A stretch of DNA of 44,138 nucleotides from contig JAFVPB010000044.1 in assembly GCA_017505525.1 (NCBI GenBank), positions 76,662 through 120,799 of the forward strand, in the 5' to 3' direction. Origin of the DNA: Clostridia bacterium (lineage in GTDB: Bacteria > Bacillota > Clostridia > UMGS1883). The translations under genes were made by a program, and so were the position numbers. The notes beneath the pieces are model-generated. The model did no database searches. It saw only the letters and a list, made by a program, of their open reading frames with translations, and was not told where the DNA came from. This document shows, piece by piece, positions 1-7,708 of the stretch. Every line of letters starts with the position of its first letter. The first letter of the stretch is position 1.

Positions 1-257
1 ACAACTCCGCAGCCGTGATCTATTAAAAGGCCTTTTCCTATCGTTGCTCCCGGATGAATTTCTATTTTAGTAAAAAATCTTGAAAGCTGTGAAATAAGCC
101 TTGGGATAAATCTTAATCTCCATTTATATAGTCTGTGCGCAAGGCGGTGCATGAGAACTGCATGAAAGCCCGGATAAAGGAATATAACCTCAAAGGCATT
201 TCTTGCCGCAGGATCACGCTCGAGTATTGATTTTATATCGTAAACAGTTCTTAGCAT
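1..257 (-). CDS. cysE: Serine O-acetyltransferase, N-terminal part (runs off left edge)
   Basis: CysE acetylates serine with acetyl-CoA, the first step of cysteine synthesis, in the cytoplasm. Translating the minus strand gives an N-terminal helical region with [13 protein letters not shown] and [17 protein letters not shown], then [12 protein letters not shown] and DHGCGVV, the start of the left-handed hexapeptide beta-helix. This is the order seen in short Gram-positive CysE/EpsC proteins. I chose the ATG at 257 because GAGG lies about 8 nt upstream; in-frame ATGs at 278, 287 and 296 are alternatives. The catalytic C-terminal half is outside the window. Family assignment is firm; the start is less certain. 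Confidence 0.9.
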   Translation of the reverse strand, partial: MLRTVYDIKSILERDPAARNAFEVIFLYPGFHAVLMHRLAHRLYKWRLRFIPRLISQLSRFFTKIEIHPGATIGKGLLIDHGCGV

Positions 258-404
258 ATAAATGTCCTCGTAAAGCATTTTTATCATATGTACCATTTCG
301 GCACACTATCTATTGTATTATATAATATATTGCAAAAAAAAACAACTATATTTTTACAAAAAAAGCTCTTTTTATTGAAGAAAATTTTATTTTTATCTCT
401 TTAC
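258..404. other. AT-rich intergenic gap
   Basis: This is a very AT-rich spacer between cysE and the SPFH remnant. It presumably carries the cysE promoter, but I see no convincing -35/-10 pair or hairpin. Confidence 0.4.
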
Positions 405-826
405 CGCAAGGCACTGTTAAACTTCGCTCTATAGAATGGATGACACACCTACCTCAGGTGATATAATCAACACAAAAATGCGTGCAATCCTTGATGAAGC
501 AACCGACCCCTGGGGAATTAAAGTTAATCGAGTTGAATTGAAAAACATTATTCCTCCCAAGGAAATTCAGAACACCAGGGAAAACAGATGAAAGCAGAGC
601 GTGAACGCCGCGAATCAATCTTAAAAGCAGAGAGTGTCAGAAGAATTAACGAAGCAAACCATTCAAAAAAATATATTGCTATAAAATCACATGAAAGTCT
701 TAAAAAATTGCCGACGGACAATCAACAAAAATTATTATTCCATCAGAAATTCAATCAATTGCAGGTCTTGCAGCATCGTGCAAGGAACTTTTCACAGATA
801 AAGAGAAGCATAAAAGCGATAGTTAA
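405..826 (+). pseudogene. Decayed SPFH/band-7 (stomatin-like) protein gene, C-terminal remnant
   Basis: Three reading frames together spell the end of a stomatin-like SPFH protein. From 436 the frame gives DIINTKMRAILDEATDPWG and VELKNIIPPKEIQ. From 588 it gives MKAERERRESILKAE and RRINEAN. The third frame gives IIIPSEIQSIAGLAASCKEL and ends in TAA at 824-826. A frame change lies near 434, a one-base loss near 583 (GAAAACAG where GAAAAxCAG is expected), and another near 705-712. Most of the N-terminal SPFH domain is missing, as are the usual repeated EAEG-type units in the coiled coil. SPFH proteins form membrane-bound rings in lipid microdomains; this copy cannot encode one. The open stretch 588-866 is only a fragment of it. 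It is followed by an intact terminator. Confidence 0.85.
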
Positions 827-854
827 AATCAAAAATTTTAACTATCGCTTTTTT
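812..854 (+). terminator. Rho-independent terminator of the SPFH remnant
   Basis: A 17-bp perfect stem (AAAAGCGATAGTTAAAA with its complement) has a 7-nt loop and is followed by a T-run. It overlaps the end of the decayed SPFH gene on the plus strand. Confidence 0.88.
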
Positions 855-861
855 ATTGTTT

Positions 862-887
862 TATAAAGGCTGTATAATCTGGATGCC
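862..887 (-). promoter_or_regulatory. Promoter-like repeat motif, copy 1
   Basis: This is the first of five copies of a conserved block whose plus-strand core is TATAAAGRCTGTATAAT followed by CTGGATGCC. Read on the minus strand it resembles a sigma-A promoter, with TGGCA, a 17-18 bp spacer and TTTATAAA. This copy points left, toward the back of the SPFH remnant and distantly cysE, so it may no longer serve a gene. Confidence 0.5.
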
Positions 888-908
888 ATGATTTTTATTG
901 ATTGCGAG

Positions 909-939
909 GCATAAGGTTTAGATGCAAACCTTTTTATGC
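909..939. terminator. Hairpin between the SPFH remnant and the stalk-domain gene
   Basis: GCATAAGGTTT pairs with AAACCTTTTTATGC around a 6-nt loop, with a small bulge. It lies 56 nt past the stop of the minus-strand gene 995-2905 and could terminate it, though the minus-strand T-run is poor. Part of the sequence (AAGGTTTAGATGCAA) recurs at 3002-3016 next to another copy of the promoter-like repeat, so it may belong to that repeat unit. Confidence 0.45.
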
Positions 940-994
940 TTTAAACCCAAATCATTTATTAAGACAACTGCTCCCTCCCTTATATTCTATTCTT

Positions 995-2905
995 TTATCT
1001 ACTTATTTTTAGGAATGAAATATCCAAATTCTTCTTTCTGCTTATTCGATCTGCTACATCTGTATCTAGAGAACCTGAATAATAATTAATAGTTCTAGAT
1101 CTTTTTATTTGTTCTTCCCCTATGAGAAAATACTTATAGCAAACACCGCTAGATAAATCCGTATCATTCCAAGTAACATCCAAATGATATCCCATACCAT
1201 TTATATACACCACATTCCATTCGTGTCCTAGACCATCTACTTCCCCATAACATATGATATTTGGTATTGACAAGAAATCTAATAATTCCTTTGTGATTTG
1301 CATGTAATCCCCACAAACACCTTTATACGTCCATATAAAAGAGCTTCTGTCAAACGAGTTACTGTTTGCCTTCTCGTAGTCATATGTATACACCATACAC
1401 ACAAAATCGTTTATAGCCTTCACACATGCTATCTGAAACTCTGTAGAGTTTTTGTCATACTTTTCTTCTAAAGGTTCTATGTATGCTTTTATAAATATGC
1501 CTTTGAACAAATCTTCTAAGTATGAACTCTCCACATCATAAAACTCTTTCATAGGAAATTTTTCAAATCGGGTAGTAACAATAGTGTTTGGTGATAAGAA
1601 TTCGGTGCTCATATTCCAATCAAATTTTTGCTTTTTCCCTTTTAAATTAAATTCTGCATCCCACAAAGCATTGTCAATCACGAATCCGTTTAAAATCCAT
1701 TCTTGATATTCGCTAAAATACTCAGATTCATAGAATTCGTAATTTTCTAACAACTCTTCGCAATAATCTGCATCATCATATGTAGTGGAATTTTCGTCAT
1801 AATTGGATTCATATTCCGGTCTTTCTCTATAATATTCAACATATTCCTTTTTCATATACTCCAAAGTGTTTTTAAAATGAAATGAGTCAATTTCTACTTT
1901 AACGTGGTCATAACAAACAACATCCCCATCGTTCGAAATAGCGTATTTATGGTTAGGTAGATAAACTCGCACATCGTCACCATATGCAAACAAGGACTCG
2001 ATGGTAGTATACCATTTATTTTCATACAAGAGCATCGTGGTAATATTTATATTTTCGTCTTCTTCTATCTGTGCATCATATTTTTGAATGCCATTTAAAT
2101 CATCGAGAATTTTAATTGGTTTTATAGAACAAAATTCATTACTCTTATTTATAACAAATTCTACCGAATTACCTACAACTACTTCCTGAATTTTTACAAA
2201 AGGGGCAATTTTACCCGCATCAACAACAGGAACATAAACATTGCATTCGTCAATGTCAATAATACACTCTGTATTTAAACTATATGATTTTAAATTATCT
2301 TCAATTTCAAAATAGAATTTATCATAGTGTGTAATCTCCTTGCTTATGGCATTATCCTGGTCGTTATAGTTTTGGTCCTCTTTCACATTGACGACATTAT
2401 TTCCTATTGTGTCAAATTTTTCCGTATTGTGCTTGTTATCTATTTTTACTCTTTGCGTATTTGGGTCCCACGAAACATTTAAATTAAATCTTTCTGCCAC
2501 AAAACGGATAGGAAGCATCGTACGCCCATTTATAACAGTAGGTGCCACATCTAGAGTTTCTGCATTATCATTCAAATATGCCGTATTACTGTCAACAACT
2601 AACTTTATAGTATCATCTTCAATAGTTAATAAAACAGTTTGGGTGCCCCCATCCCAATCTACAGTCCCACCAAAAGCCTCTATTATTGCTCTAATTGGAA
2701 CTAATGTGCGACCATTCATTACTATTGGTTTTGTTCCTCTACCAATATCAAATTCTGTTTCTTTGCCATTTATCTCCATGATCGGATTATCGATTTGTAA
2801 ACTTACTACTACATCTGGTTTAACATCCGCAAATACAACCGAAGTACAAATAAACAAAGTAAAAATCATTCCAATAACGATTATTAGCATTTTTGTTTTT
2901 TTCAT
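995..2905 (-). CDS. Secreted stalk-domain protein with C-terminal transglutaminase-like domain
   Basis: This is a probable exported cell-surface protein of 636 residues. Residues 1-26 form a signal peptide (MKKTKMLIIVIGMIF, cleavage near VFA). Residues about 38-157 form a copper amine oxidase N-terminal-like stalk domain, with two GRTLVPIR / GRTMLPIR motifs. A long acidic middle region is unassigned. Near the C-terminus is a transglutaminase/protease-like core with all three expected residues: Cys531 in GVCGDYM, His561 in LGHEWN, and Asp576 in HLDVTWND. The fold implies thiol acyl-transfer or proteolysis; the substrate is unknown. The start is the ATG at 2905 with GAGGTGA 5 nt upstream; an in-frame GTG at 2914 overlaps that site. 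A promoter-like repeat at 2951-2976 faces the gene. It is transcribed alone. Confidence 0.85.
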   Translation of the reverse strand: MKKTKMLIIVIGMIFTLFICTSVVFADVKPDVVVSLQIDNPIMEINGKETEFDIGRGTKPIVMNGRTLVPIRAIIEAFGGTVDWDGGTQTVLLTIEDDTIKLVVDSNTAYLNDNAETLDVAPTVINGRTMLPIRFVAERFNLNVSWDPNTQRVKIDNKHNTEKFDTIGNNVVNVKEDQNYNDQDNAISKEITHYDKFYFEIEDNLKSYSLNTECIIDIDECNVYVPVVDAGKIAPFVKIQEVVVGNSVEFVINKSNEFCSIKPIKILDDLNGIQKYDAQIEEDENINITTMLLYENKWYTTIESLFAYGDDVRVYLPNHKYAISNDGDVVCYDHVKVEIDSFHFKNTLEYMKKEYVEYYRERPEYESNYDENSTTYDDADYCEELLENYEFYESEYFSEYQEWILNGFVIDNALWDAEFNLKGKKQKFDWNMSTEFLSPNTIVTTRFEKFPMKEFYDVESSYLEDLFKGIFIKAYIEPLEEKYDKNSTEFQIACVKAINDFVCMVYTYDYEKANSNSFDRSSFIWTYKGVCGDYMQITKELLDFLSIPNIICYGEVDGLGHEWNVVYINGMGYHLDVTWNDTDLSSGVCYKYFLIGEEQIKRSRTINYYSGSLDTDVADRISRKKNLDISFLKISR

Positions 2906-2950
2906 AAAAGTCACCTCGTGTTAATTATATATTTTTCTGCAAATTCCGAC

Positions 2951-2976
2951 TATAAAGACCGTATAATCTAGATGCC
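2951..2976 (-). promoter_or_regulatory. Promoter-like repeat motif, copy 2
   Basis: This is the same block as at 862-887 (TATAAAGACCGTATAAT then CTAGATGCC on the plus strand). On the minus strand the -10-like TTTATAGT lies about 45 nt before the ATG of the stalk-domain gene at 2905, a natural promoter distance. Both this copy and copy 1 continue into a shared stretch (ATAAGGTTTAGATGCAA), so the repeat unit here is about 70 bp. Confidence 0.6.
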
Positions 2977-3025
2977 TGTGTTTTTCAGTATTGCGACACA
3001 TAAGGTTTAGATGCAACTTATTTTG

Positions 3026-3228
3026 GCGATATACTCACTCTGTTCGTGCGATATATTTTCACTCCGTTCAAATGCGATATAACTCCGCTTTGCTCCGTTG
3101 CGATATAATATAAATTCCCTTTTCTCGTCCCGAAGGGACATATCGCACCTTTAGGCATATCGCATTCGCAAGGATATATCGCAAATTCCGTCAGGAATTT
3201 ATATCGTTGCGTTGCTTATGCAACGCAA
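3026..3228. repeat. Large palindromic GCGATAT-rung element, copy A
   Basis: Four direct GCGATATA units (from 3026, 3048, 3073 and 3099) are followed by four inverted ATATCG(C) units ending near 3206. They enclose a central GTCCC-GAA-GGGAC hairpin, so the whole segment can fold into one long ladder-like hairpin. An internal hairpin AAATTCC-GTCA-GGAATTT lies near the right end, and a separate terminal hairpin TTGCGTTGC-TTAT-GCAACGCAA closes it at 3207-3228. There is no open reading frame. A second copy lies at 42805-43005. It is probably a non-coding mobile or structural repeat. Confidence 0.8.
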
Positions 3229-3465
3229 TAGTTCGTGTCAAGTCAGGCGAACAGTGAATAATAAGAACCATCACGAAATATAACGAAATCAAAGATTTCT
3301 ATATTTCGGAGAACCTTGTTATGCCAAGGCATAATAGGACCTATTATTTTTTCTTGAATTTTCACTGTATTTTCCTTAAGCACTTTTCTCTAGAACCCGC
3401 AGGAATATTAGATTTTCCTGCCCGATATGTAAATATTTATTATCGGCAAACTATTCTTTTAATTT
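3229..3465. other. Hairpin-rich intergenic segment downstream of the SGNH gene
   Basis: I find no gene here. Several nested inverted repeats are visible: CAGTGAA (3250) with TTCACTG (3360), AATAATA with TATTATT, CGAAATATA with TATTTCG, GAAATC-AAA-GATTTC, TTATGCC-AA-GGCATAA, GCAGGAA with TTCCTGC (3400-3421), and GCCCGATA with TATCGGC (3420-3448). The arrangement suggests a multi-branched RNA or decayed mobile element. The last hairpins could terminate the SGNH gene on the minus strand. Confidence 0.45.
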
Positions 3466-3512
3466 TTGAAATTTGTCACAAGTGAAACATAGCAGAACTT
3501 TTTGCAAACAGA

Positions 3513-4556
3513 TTAGAGGTTATAGCGACCAATAACATCTGTCAATGCTTTGGCCATAGACGCAAATCCAAAATCTGTTGGATGGCAATTATCTACAGTT
3601 CCCGAATCTTTACAAAGTTCAGTCAGTGCCTCTCCGTCAATAAAATATACATTTTTATCGCCAGATAAAACCGCATTACGATATGTTGTTTCAATTATGC
3701 TTCGTCTTATTCTTTCATCATCGGTTAAAAAATGTTTTGGTCGAGACATCATTATCACAGGCAAAAGCGGGTTCTTCTTTCTTATTGCCTTAAACATTTT
3801 TTCGTGAGTTTTTTCAAGATGCTCAACGGTGGGAGCATTATGATCGTAATCATAAACAAAAATTGACATATCTAAATTCTTGATATATTCAATCATCTCA
3901 TCTTCTGCCCTTGCATTTCCTGAAAAACCAAGATTTATGTAATCGTAATTAAAAGTTCTCGAAACAATCGCTTGATAGCTCATTCCCGGCCTTGATGCAC
4001 ATCCACCCTGTGTTATTGATGAACCGTAATATACAATCGGTTTATCATTTTTATATGCTGCAGCTTCTGATACATAAGCAGTGTCCTGCAAACCGATAAA
4101 CAACTCGCAAACATTGGAATACAAAGGGAAATTAATTGTTATTTCCCGTCGTTCCTTTTTCTCAAGTTCAAAGATGCTTTCATATTCATCTTTAATATCA
4201 AACGGTGGAACAAATGTTTTTGCATAATAATTATCAATATACAAATCAAATCCTATGGAACCTGTTAGTGCAAAATGAGGCATTTTCCCTAAACCATCCA
4301 TTTTAACATGAATAGCTATGTAAGGACTGTCTGTAACGAACTTTACTCTACCACCAGCAGTATTTGAATGAAGAGCATATACTCCTTCACTTACACTTTT
4401 GGCAACACCTTCAGGCATTCGCCTATATTTACCGTTTTCTTTGAAAACTCCATAAACTTTAAATGGAGCCTCATCAATTTTATAAAACTTAATATCATTT
4501 TTATCTATTTCTGTTTCAATCGTAAAATTCCCATCTACTTTTGAAATATCAAACAT
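3513..4556 (-). CDS. SGNH/GDSL-type hydrolase (GxDLY + Lipase_GDSL_3 architecture)
   Basis: This is a probable esterase of 347 residues acting on acylated sugars or similar esters. The N-terminal half is a beta-rich domain containing IGFDLYI near residue 105, the GxDLY signature that precedes this hydrolase group. The hydrolase core has block I YYGSSITQGG (nucleophile Ser180), block II NLGFSGNA (Gly210, Asn214), and block V DNCHPTDFGF (Asp322, His325). The catalytic set is complete. I see no signal peptide, so it is expected in the cytoplasm. RBS GAGGAGA precedes the ATG. It follows a sialidase-like gene and a small membrane protein, hinting at host or plant glycan use, with the esterase removing acetyl groups. 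The substrate is inferred, not shown. Confidence 0.85.
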   Translation of the reverse strand: MFDISKVDGNFTIETEIDKNDIKFYKIDEAPFKVYGVFKENGKYRRMPEGVAKSVSEGVYALHSNTAGGRVKFVTDSPYIAIHVKMDGLGKMPHFALTGSIGFDLYIDNYYAKTFVPPFDIKDEYESIFELEKKERREITINFPLYSNVCELFIGLQDTAYVSEAAAYKNDKPIVYYGSSITQGGCASRPGMSYQAIVSRTFNYDYINLGFSGNARAEDEMIEYIKNLDMSIFVYDYDHNAPTVEHLEKTHEKMFKAIRKKNPLLPVIMMSRPKHFLTDDERIRRSIIETTYRNAVLSGDKNVYFIDGEALTELCKDSGTVDNCHPTDFGFASMAKALTDVIGRYNL

Positions 4557-4576
4557 ATTAATTCTCCTCTTTTCCT

Positions 4577-4605
4577 AATATTCGACACAATTCGACTTTT
4601 GTCAA
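4577..4605 (-). promoter_or_regulatory. Candidate promoter of the SGNH gene with leader motif 2
   Basis: On the minus strand TTGACA (4605-4600), a 17-bp spacer and AATATT (4582-4577) precede the ATG at 4556. The spacer contains GTCGAATTGTGTCGAAT, related to a leader motif also found before the genes starting at 7056 and 8945. The upstream TTTTTTTGTCCC also matches the region before the 7056 gene. Confidence 0.5.
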
Positions 4606-4621
4606 GACCGGGACAAAAAAA

Positions 4622-5206
4622 TTATTTAAATTTATTCTTTATCGGTTTACTAAAATCAAATCTTATTATCCTAATACCAAAGTGTTTTTCCAGTTCTTTC
4701 TCAGAAAGCTTTTCCCCTGTATTATATGTTGTTTTTTCATCAGTTTTATATCTTTCAGAATAATAGAAAAACGGCTTAGCATATATCATACTTCTTGAGT
4801 TGGTTTTGTCACCCATATAATATGCTCCACTACCATAATTCAAAACAACTCTTGATTGTTCGTTTAATCTTCCTGGTGTTAGTACAGAATAATTATTTTC
4901 TTCGTGTAAAATAATTCGTTTGTCTTCGTCTCCGCTTTTCAAATGCTCATTCCATGTTCTTGGTTTAGCAAACCATGCCGAATGGTCATATCCGTCAAAT
5001 GAGCACACAACCGTATCTTCAATTATGTATCTTTCGCCAGCAATTTCATATTCAACAACAAAAGGAAATTCACCCTCTGTAATTTGAGGAGGTTTCTGTT
5101 CTACAAACAAACTAAACAATTCTAAAACAGATAATACTTTAAAAACTGCTAAAACAGAAACAACTGCAATTAACAATCCTATTATAATCTTTTTAGTTTT
5201 AGTCAT
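4622..5206 (-). CDS. Membrane-anchored protein of unknown function
   Basis: I do not recognise this 194-residue protein. One N-terminal transmembrane segment (about residues 6-35, IIIGLLIAVVSVLAVFKVL) anchors a soluble extracytoplasmic domain. That domain is rich in aromatic and charged residues, with blocks such as EYEIAGERYIIEDTVVCSFDG and RIIRFDF near the end. There is no lipobox and no catalytic motif I can name. The ATG has a strong AAAGGAGAGG site. It starts 21 nt after the sialidase-like gene, so the two are likely co-transcribed. Confidence 0.7.
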   Translation of the reverse strand: MTKTKKIIIGLLIAVVSVLAVFKVLSVLELFSLFVEQKPPQITEGEFPFVVEYEIAGERYIIEDTVVCSFDGYDHSAWFAKPRTWNEHLKSGDEDKRIILHEENNYSVLTPGRLNEQSRVVLNYGSGAYYMGDKTNSRSMIYAKPFFYYSERYKTDEKTTYNTGEKLSEKELEKHFGIRIIRFDFSKPIKNKFK

Positions 5207-5227
5207 AAAACCTCTCCTTTGTGTAAT

Positions 5228-6514
5228 TTATGAATTGTTTTTTTTAATTTTAATTCTTCTTACAAAGGCTGCCTTATGACACAAGCCATCGTCATCAACA
5301 TATTTCAGATTATTATACAGAACTATAAATGTATCTTCACTGATTTTGTCTACGAAAGTGTTGCTGTAACTTATCGAATTTCCAAATTTGGCATCAAAAT
5401 CTTCAAGGCCTTCTGCCCTGCATTCTTTCAAGGTTTTCCCTATAATGCTGTAAGGCCCACTCCATGTTTTTCCGTTATCCTCCGAAATCTTGAAGTGAAC
5501 ACCCGGTCTTCCATAGACAACAACAGCAACGCCGTTATCAAGTGCAACCACATGTGGCGTTACGCTTTCATCAGAAATAATTTCGGGTTTCGACCATGTA
5601 TATCCATTATCTTCCGAAATGCAGACAGCGGTACCAAACGGCTCAACATCAGTACACAAATCCATTCGCATTGCGCATATAATTATTCCACTAGGTGTTA
5701 TGTCTATCGAAGCTTCCTGACCATCGCCTGTATATCCATAAGGCAAATCAACACTTTTTGCTATGGTGCCCCTCTTTTTCCATGTGTGTCCGCCATCTTC
5801 TGAAGCGAGCAAATATGCAACTCCGCAATAATGGTCAGAAACATCCGGATGCTGACCGTATGCATAAGCGCCCAAAGAACCATCGGCAAGTTTAATTACA
5901 GAACCGAAGTATGGATTTTTAAAAATACATTGCTTCATTCTTTCTTCAACATCAACGAAACCAGCTTCAGTATTACCTTTCGTGTTAACCAGAATTTCTC
6001 TCTCAGGAAAATCTATTTTCACGGGATAAATCTTTGGTTCGCTGTCTTTGTTTGCATATTCGAGTATTTCAAATCCTTTGGATGTATCCGGAATATCTCC
6101 ATATCTGTAACTTTTCATTATCGCTTCTTTTGTGGGGTATAAGAATTCTTTTTGCGCCTTAACGCCTTCTATAGCATTTAAATTTTTCTTTTCACGAAAA
6201 GCAATAATTGATTCTTCAGTCTCTATGTAAGGATTATCAATTCCGTTTAAAATTCCTATATCAAATTCACTTTCACCGTCTTCAACAAAGTACCATGTGT
6301 CACCATTGTCATCAGATGCGTAATACAAATTCGGCACCACCTGCATATTATCAGTGTCACCGCAATCAATTTCACCATTAAATCGGATAATAAGCCTACC
6401 GTCAATATTGCGCCACATTCTGGGGATAGCATATACTCCCCATTTTTTTGTTTCTTCATTGATAGGAGGAGAAAAAACAAGCTTTTCTTCTCCCATGACT
6501 ATTTTCACTGACAT
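5228..6514 (-). CDS. Sialidase-like Asp-box (BNR) beta-propeller protein
   Basis: This protein of 428 residues carries four Asp-box motifs (S-x-D-x-G-x-T-W): SDDNGDTW, SEDGGHTW, SEDNGYTW and SEDNGKTW. The repeats mark a six-bladed propeller of the sialidase superfamily, and an arginine-containing IPRMWRNIDGRLIIRF near the N-terminus resembles the first sialidase blade. Exo-sialidase or a related glycosidase activity is likely but unproven. No signal peptide is visible, so it would act on imported glycans. I chose the ATG at 6514 because AAGGGGG lies 8 nt upstream; an in-frame TTG at 6538 has no such support. A promoter-like repeat lies at 6631-6656. The small membrane protein and the SGNH hydrolase lie downstream. 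Confidence 0.8.
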   Translation of the reverse strand: MSVKIVMGEEKLVFSPPINEETKKWGVYAIPRMWRNIDGRLIIRFNGEIDCGDTDNMQVVPNLYYASDDNGDTWYFVEDGESEFDIGILNGIDNPYIETEESIIAFREKKNLNAIEGVKAQKEFLYPTKEAIMKSYRYGDIPDTSKGFEILEYANKDSEPKIYPVKIDFPEREILVNTKGNTEAGFVDVEERMKQCIFKNPYFGSVIKLADGSLGAYAYGQHPDVSDHYCGVAYLLASEDGGHTWKKRGTIAKSVDLPYGYTGDGQEASIDITPSGIIICAMRMDLCTDVEPFGTAVCISEDNGYTWSKPEIISDESVTPHVVALDNGVAVVVYGRPGVHFKISEDNGKTWSGPYSIIGKTLKECRAEGLEDFDAKFGNSISYSNTFVDKISEDTFIVLYNNLKYVDDDGLCHKAAFVRRIKIKKNNS

Positions 6515-6630
6515 ATAATAATCCCCCTTTCGTCTCAATCGCTAAAGAGCTCATTCTTCTTTGATTATATTTTCTTTCCATTTGCATCTTTGGTAGCTTG
6601 TCCTCTTTAAACACCATTCAGCACTCTTAC

Positions 6631-6656
6631 TATAAAGACTGTATAATCTAGATGCC
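6631..6656 (-). promoter_or_regulatory. Promoter-like repeat motif, copy 3
   Basis: The core TATAAAGACTGTATAAT and CTAGATGCC match copies 2 and 4. On the minus strand TTGGCA, about 18 bp and TATAGT would start transcription about 110 nt before the sialidase-like gene at 6514. It sits in the 188-nt gap between that gene and the end of the gene 6703-7056; I see nothing else in the gap. Confidence 0.6.
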
Positions 6657-6702
6657 AATGTTAGTTATCAGCAGTTCATATCAAGTTAAGGATAAAATGC
6701 GT

Positions 6703-7056
6703 TTATCTTCCATACGGCCAAATAAACCCATCTGCATTCCCTGTCTTTGAATATACAGCATCATAATAATCAAAAATCCAATTACCATCATCATTTTTTA
6801 TAAAGTAGTAAAGTAAACCAACTTCATTCAAGTCATTTGCAAAAACCGCATATACTTCAGCATAATCATTGTTATATTTTAAAACTTTTATATTGCAATC
6901 ATCTAAATATCCTTCACCGCCAATATCGTGTATTTTAGTATTTCTAAAAATTTCACCATATTTATATGTATTATATTCGCACATAGCAATTGAACTAATC
7001 CAAAATAATACAAATGCTGATATTATAATCAAAACAGATATTTTAATTTTTTTCAT
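6703..7056 (-). CDS. Small exported or membrane-anchored protein, unknown function
   Basis: This is a 117-residue protein that I do not recognise. Residues 5-24 (ISVLIIISAFVLFWISSIAM) form a signal or anchor segment, leaving a 90-residue acidic, tyrosine-rich exterior domain with NDDGNWIFDYYDAVY and a FIWPYGR C-terminus. I start it at the ATG at 7056 with AAAGGAAG 7 nt upstream. The same frame is open upstream to 7164, but that extension reads through a non-coding repeat (giving SPQGEAF) and lacks an RBS. Its leader (7064-7095) closely matches the leader of the stalk-domain gene at 8945. Confidence 0.7.
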   Translation of the reverse strand: MKKIKISVLIIISAFVLFWISSIAMCEYNTYKYGEIFRNTKIHDIGGEGYLDDCNIKVLKYNNDYAEVYAVFANDLNEVGLLYYFIKNDDGNWIFDYYDAVYSKTGNADGFIWPYGR

Positions 7057-7063
7057 ATCCGCA

Positions 7064-7107
7064 CTTCCTTTCGCCAAAATTCGACAATCTTTATATGATT
7101 TTGTCAA
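7064..7107 (-). promoter_or_regulatory. Leader motif 2 and candidate promoter of the gene at 7056
   Basis: On the minus strand TTGACA (7107-7102), 17 bp and TCGAAT (7084-7079) lie upstream of the start. The downstream part (TATAAAGATTGTCGAAT, then TTTGGCGAAAGGAAG including the RBS) is shared almost base for base with the leader at 8951-8984, and with 33557-33584, where TCGAAT is a perfect TATAAT. Confidence 0.55.
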
Positions 7108-7134
7108 GTTAGGGACAAAAAAATATGTTTTTTC

Positions 7135-7182
7135 AAAGGCTTCCCCTTGAGGGGAAGCTGTCACGAAGTGACTGATGAGGTG
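7135..7182 (+). repeat. Two-hairpin repeat, left copy of cassette 1
   Basis: The layout is AAAGGC, a TTCCCCTTGAGGGGAA hairpin, CT, a second hairpin GTCAC-GAA-GTGAC, then TGATGAGGTG. The stop codon of the P-loop kinase gene directly abuts the right edge. The inverted partner is at 7709-7757. The same left copy, nearly base for base, is at 33109-33157. I recognise this kind of repeat from other clostridial genomes, where read-through yields spurious SPQGEA-type peptides. Confidence 0.85.
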
Positions 7183-7704
7183 TTAATATTCTAAATCAAC
7201 ATTTACACTATATTTATCATCAATAAGTATATAATGAACATTGTGTTTTTCTGCCAGTTCCAAAATCAAACTGTTTTCCTCAATAGCACTTTCCATTGTG
7301 TAATCTTCATCGTTCAAACGATTTTCAATCACACGCGCGTACTTTGTTATATCTTTATAATGATTCTTGATATAGTTTTCGCTCATTACAAGACAGTAAT
7401 ATTTGATATTTTTTAGATAGTCATTTTCAAAATCTTTTTCCCAATCAAAAGGAATATAACATCCCTCTACAATCAAATTTTGATTATTTTCTATAGCAGT
7501 TTTAATTATTTCACGGACAATAGGCCATAAATACTTTGTGAGTTCTACATCCTCACTCATAGGCGTAAGGTCAGTTTGTTTGCTACGAATCAATCCCATT
7601 TTCAAATGGTCTATTGACAGATAAGGATATTTATATTTTTCAAGTAATTTCTGTGCCAAAACAGTTTTACCTGTATGTGATGCACCTGTAATTAATATTA
7701 TCAT
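7183..7704 (-). CDS. P-loop kinase-like ATPase inside a repeat-bounded cassette
   Basis: This is a compact P-loop NTPase of 173 residues, likely cytoplasmic. The Walker A motif is GASHTGKT (residues 7-14) right at the N-terminus, followed by KYPYLSIDHLKMGLIR and a LIVEGCYIPFDW strand. This resembles small nucleoside/AAA_33-type kinases that phosphorylate small molecules; the substrate cannot be told. The gene fills the space between two inverted two-hairpin repeats. Its TAA abuts the left repeat, and its Shine-Dalgarno site GAGGTGG, 4 nt before the ATG, is the inner end of the right repeat. A promoter-like repeat at 7780-7805 faces it. The kinase fold is firm; a specific name is not. Confidence 0.75.
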   Translation of the reverse strand: MIILITGASHTGKTVLAQKLLEKYKYPYLSIDHLKMGLIRSKQTDLTPMSEDVELTKYLWPIVREIIKTAIENNQNLIVEGCYIPFDWEKDFENDYLKNIKYYCLVMSENYIKNHYKDITKYARVIENRLNDEDYTMESAIEENSLILELAEKHNVHYILIDDKYSVNVDLEY

Positions 7705-7708
7705 CTTT

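Noticed and set aside
588-866. 92-residue open frame as an independent gene
   Set aside because: Only its first half is SPFH-like; the rest is out of frame with the conserved sequence and it runs through a terminator. It is part of a pseudogene.
3026-3228. CRISPR-like array of GCGATAT units
   Set aside because: The units alternate direct and inverted, the spacers are 10-17 bp, and there are no cas genes; it is a palindromic element.
7057-7164. N-terminal extension of the small membrane protein gene beginning MTASPQGEAFEK
   Set aside because: It is translation of the two-hairpin repeat and leader; the ATG at 7056 has a proper ribosome site and a signal-anchor right after it. The same false peptide arises at 33109.
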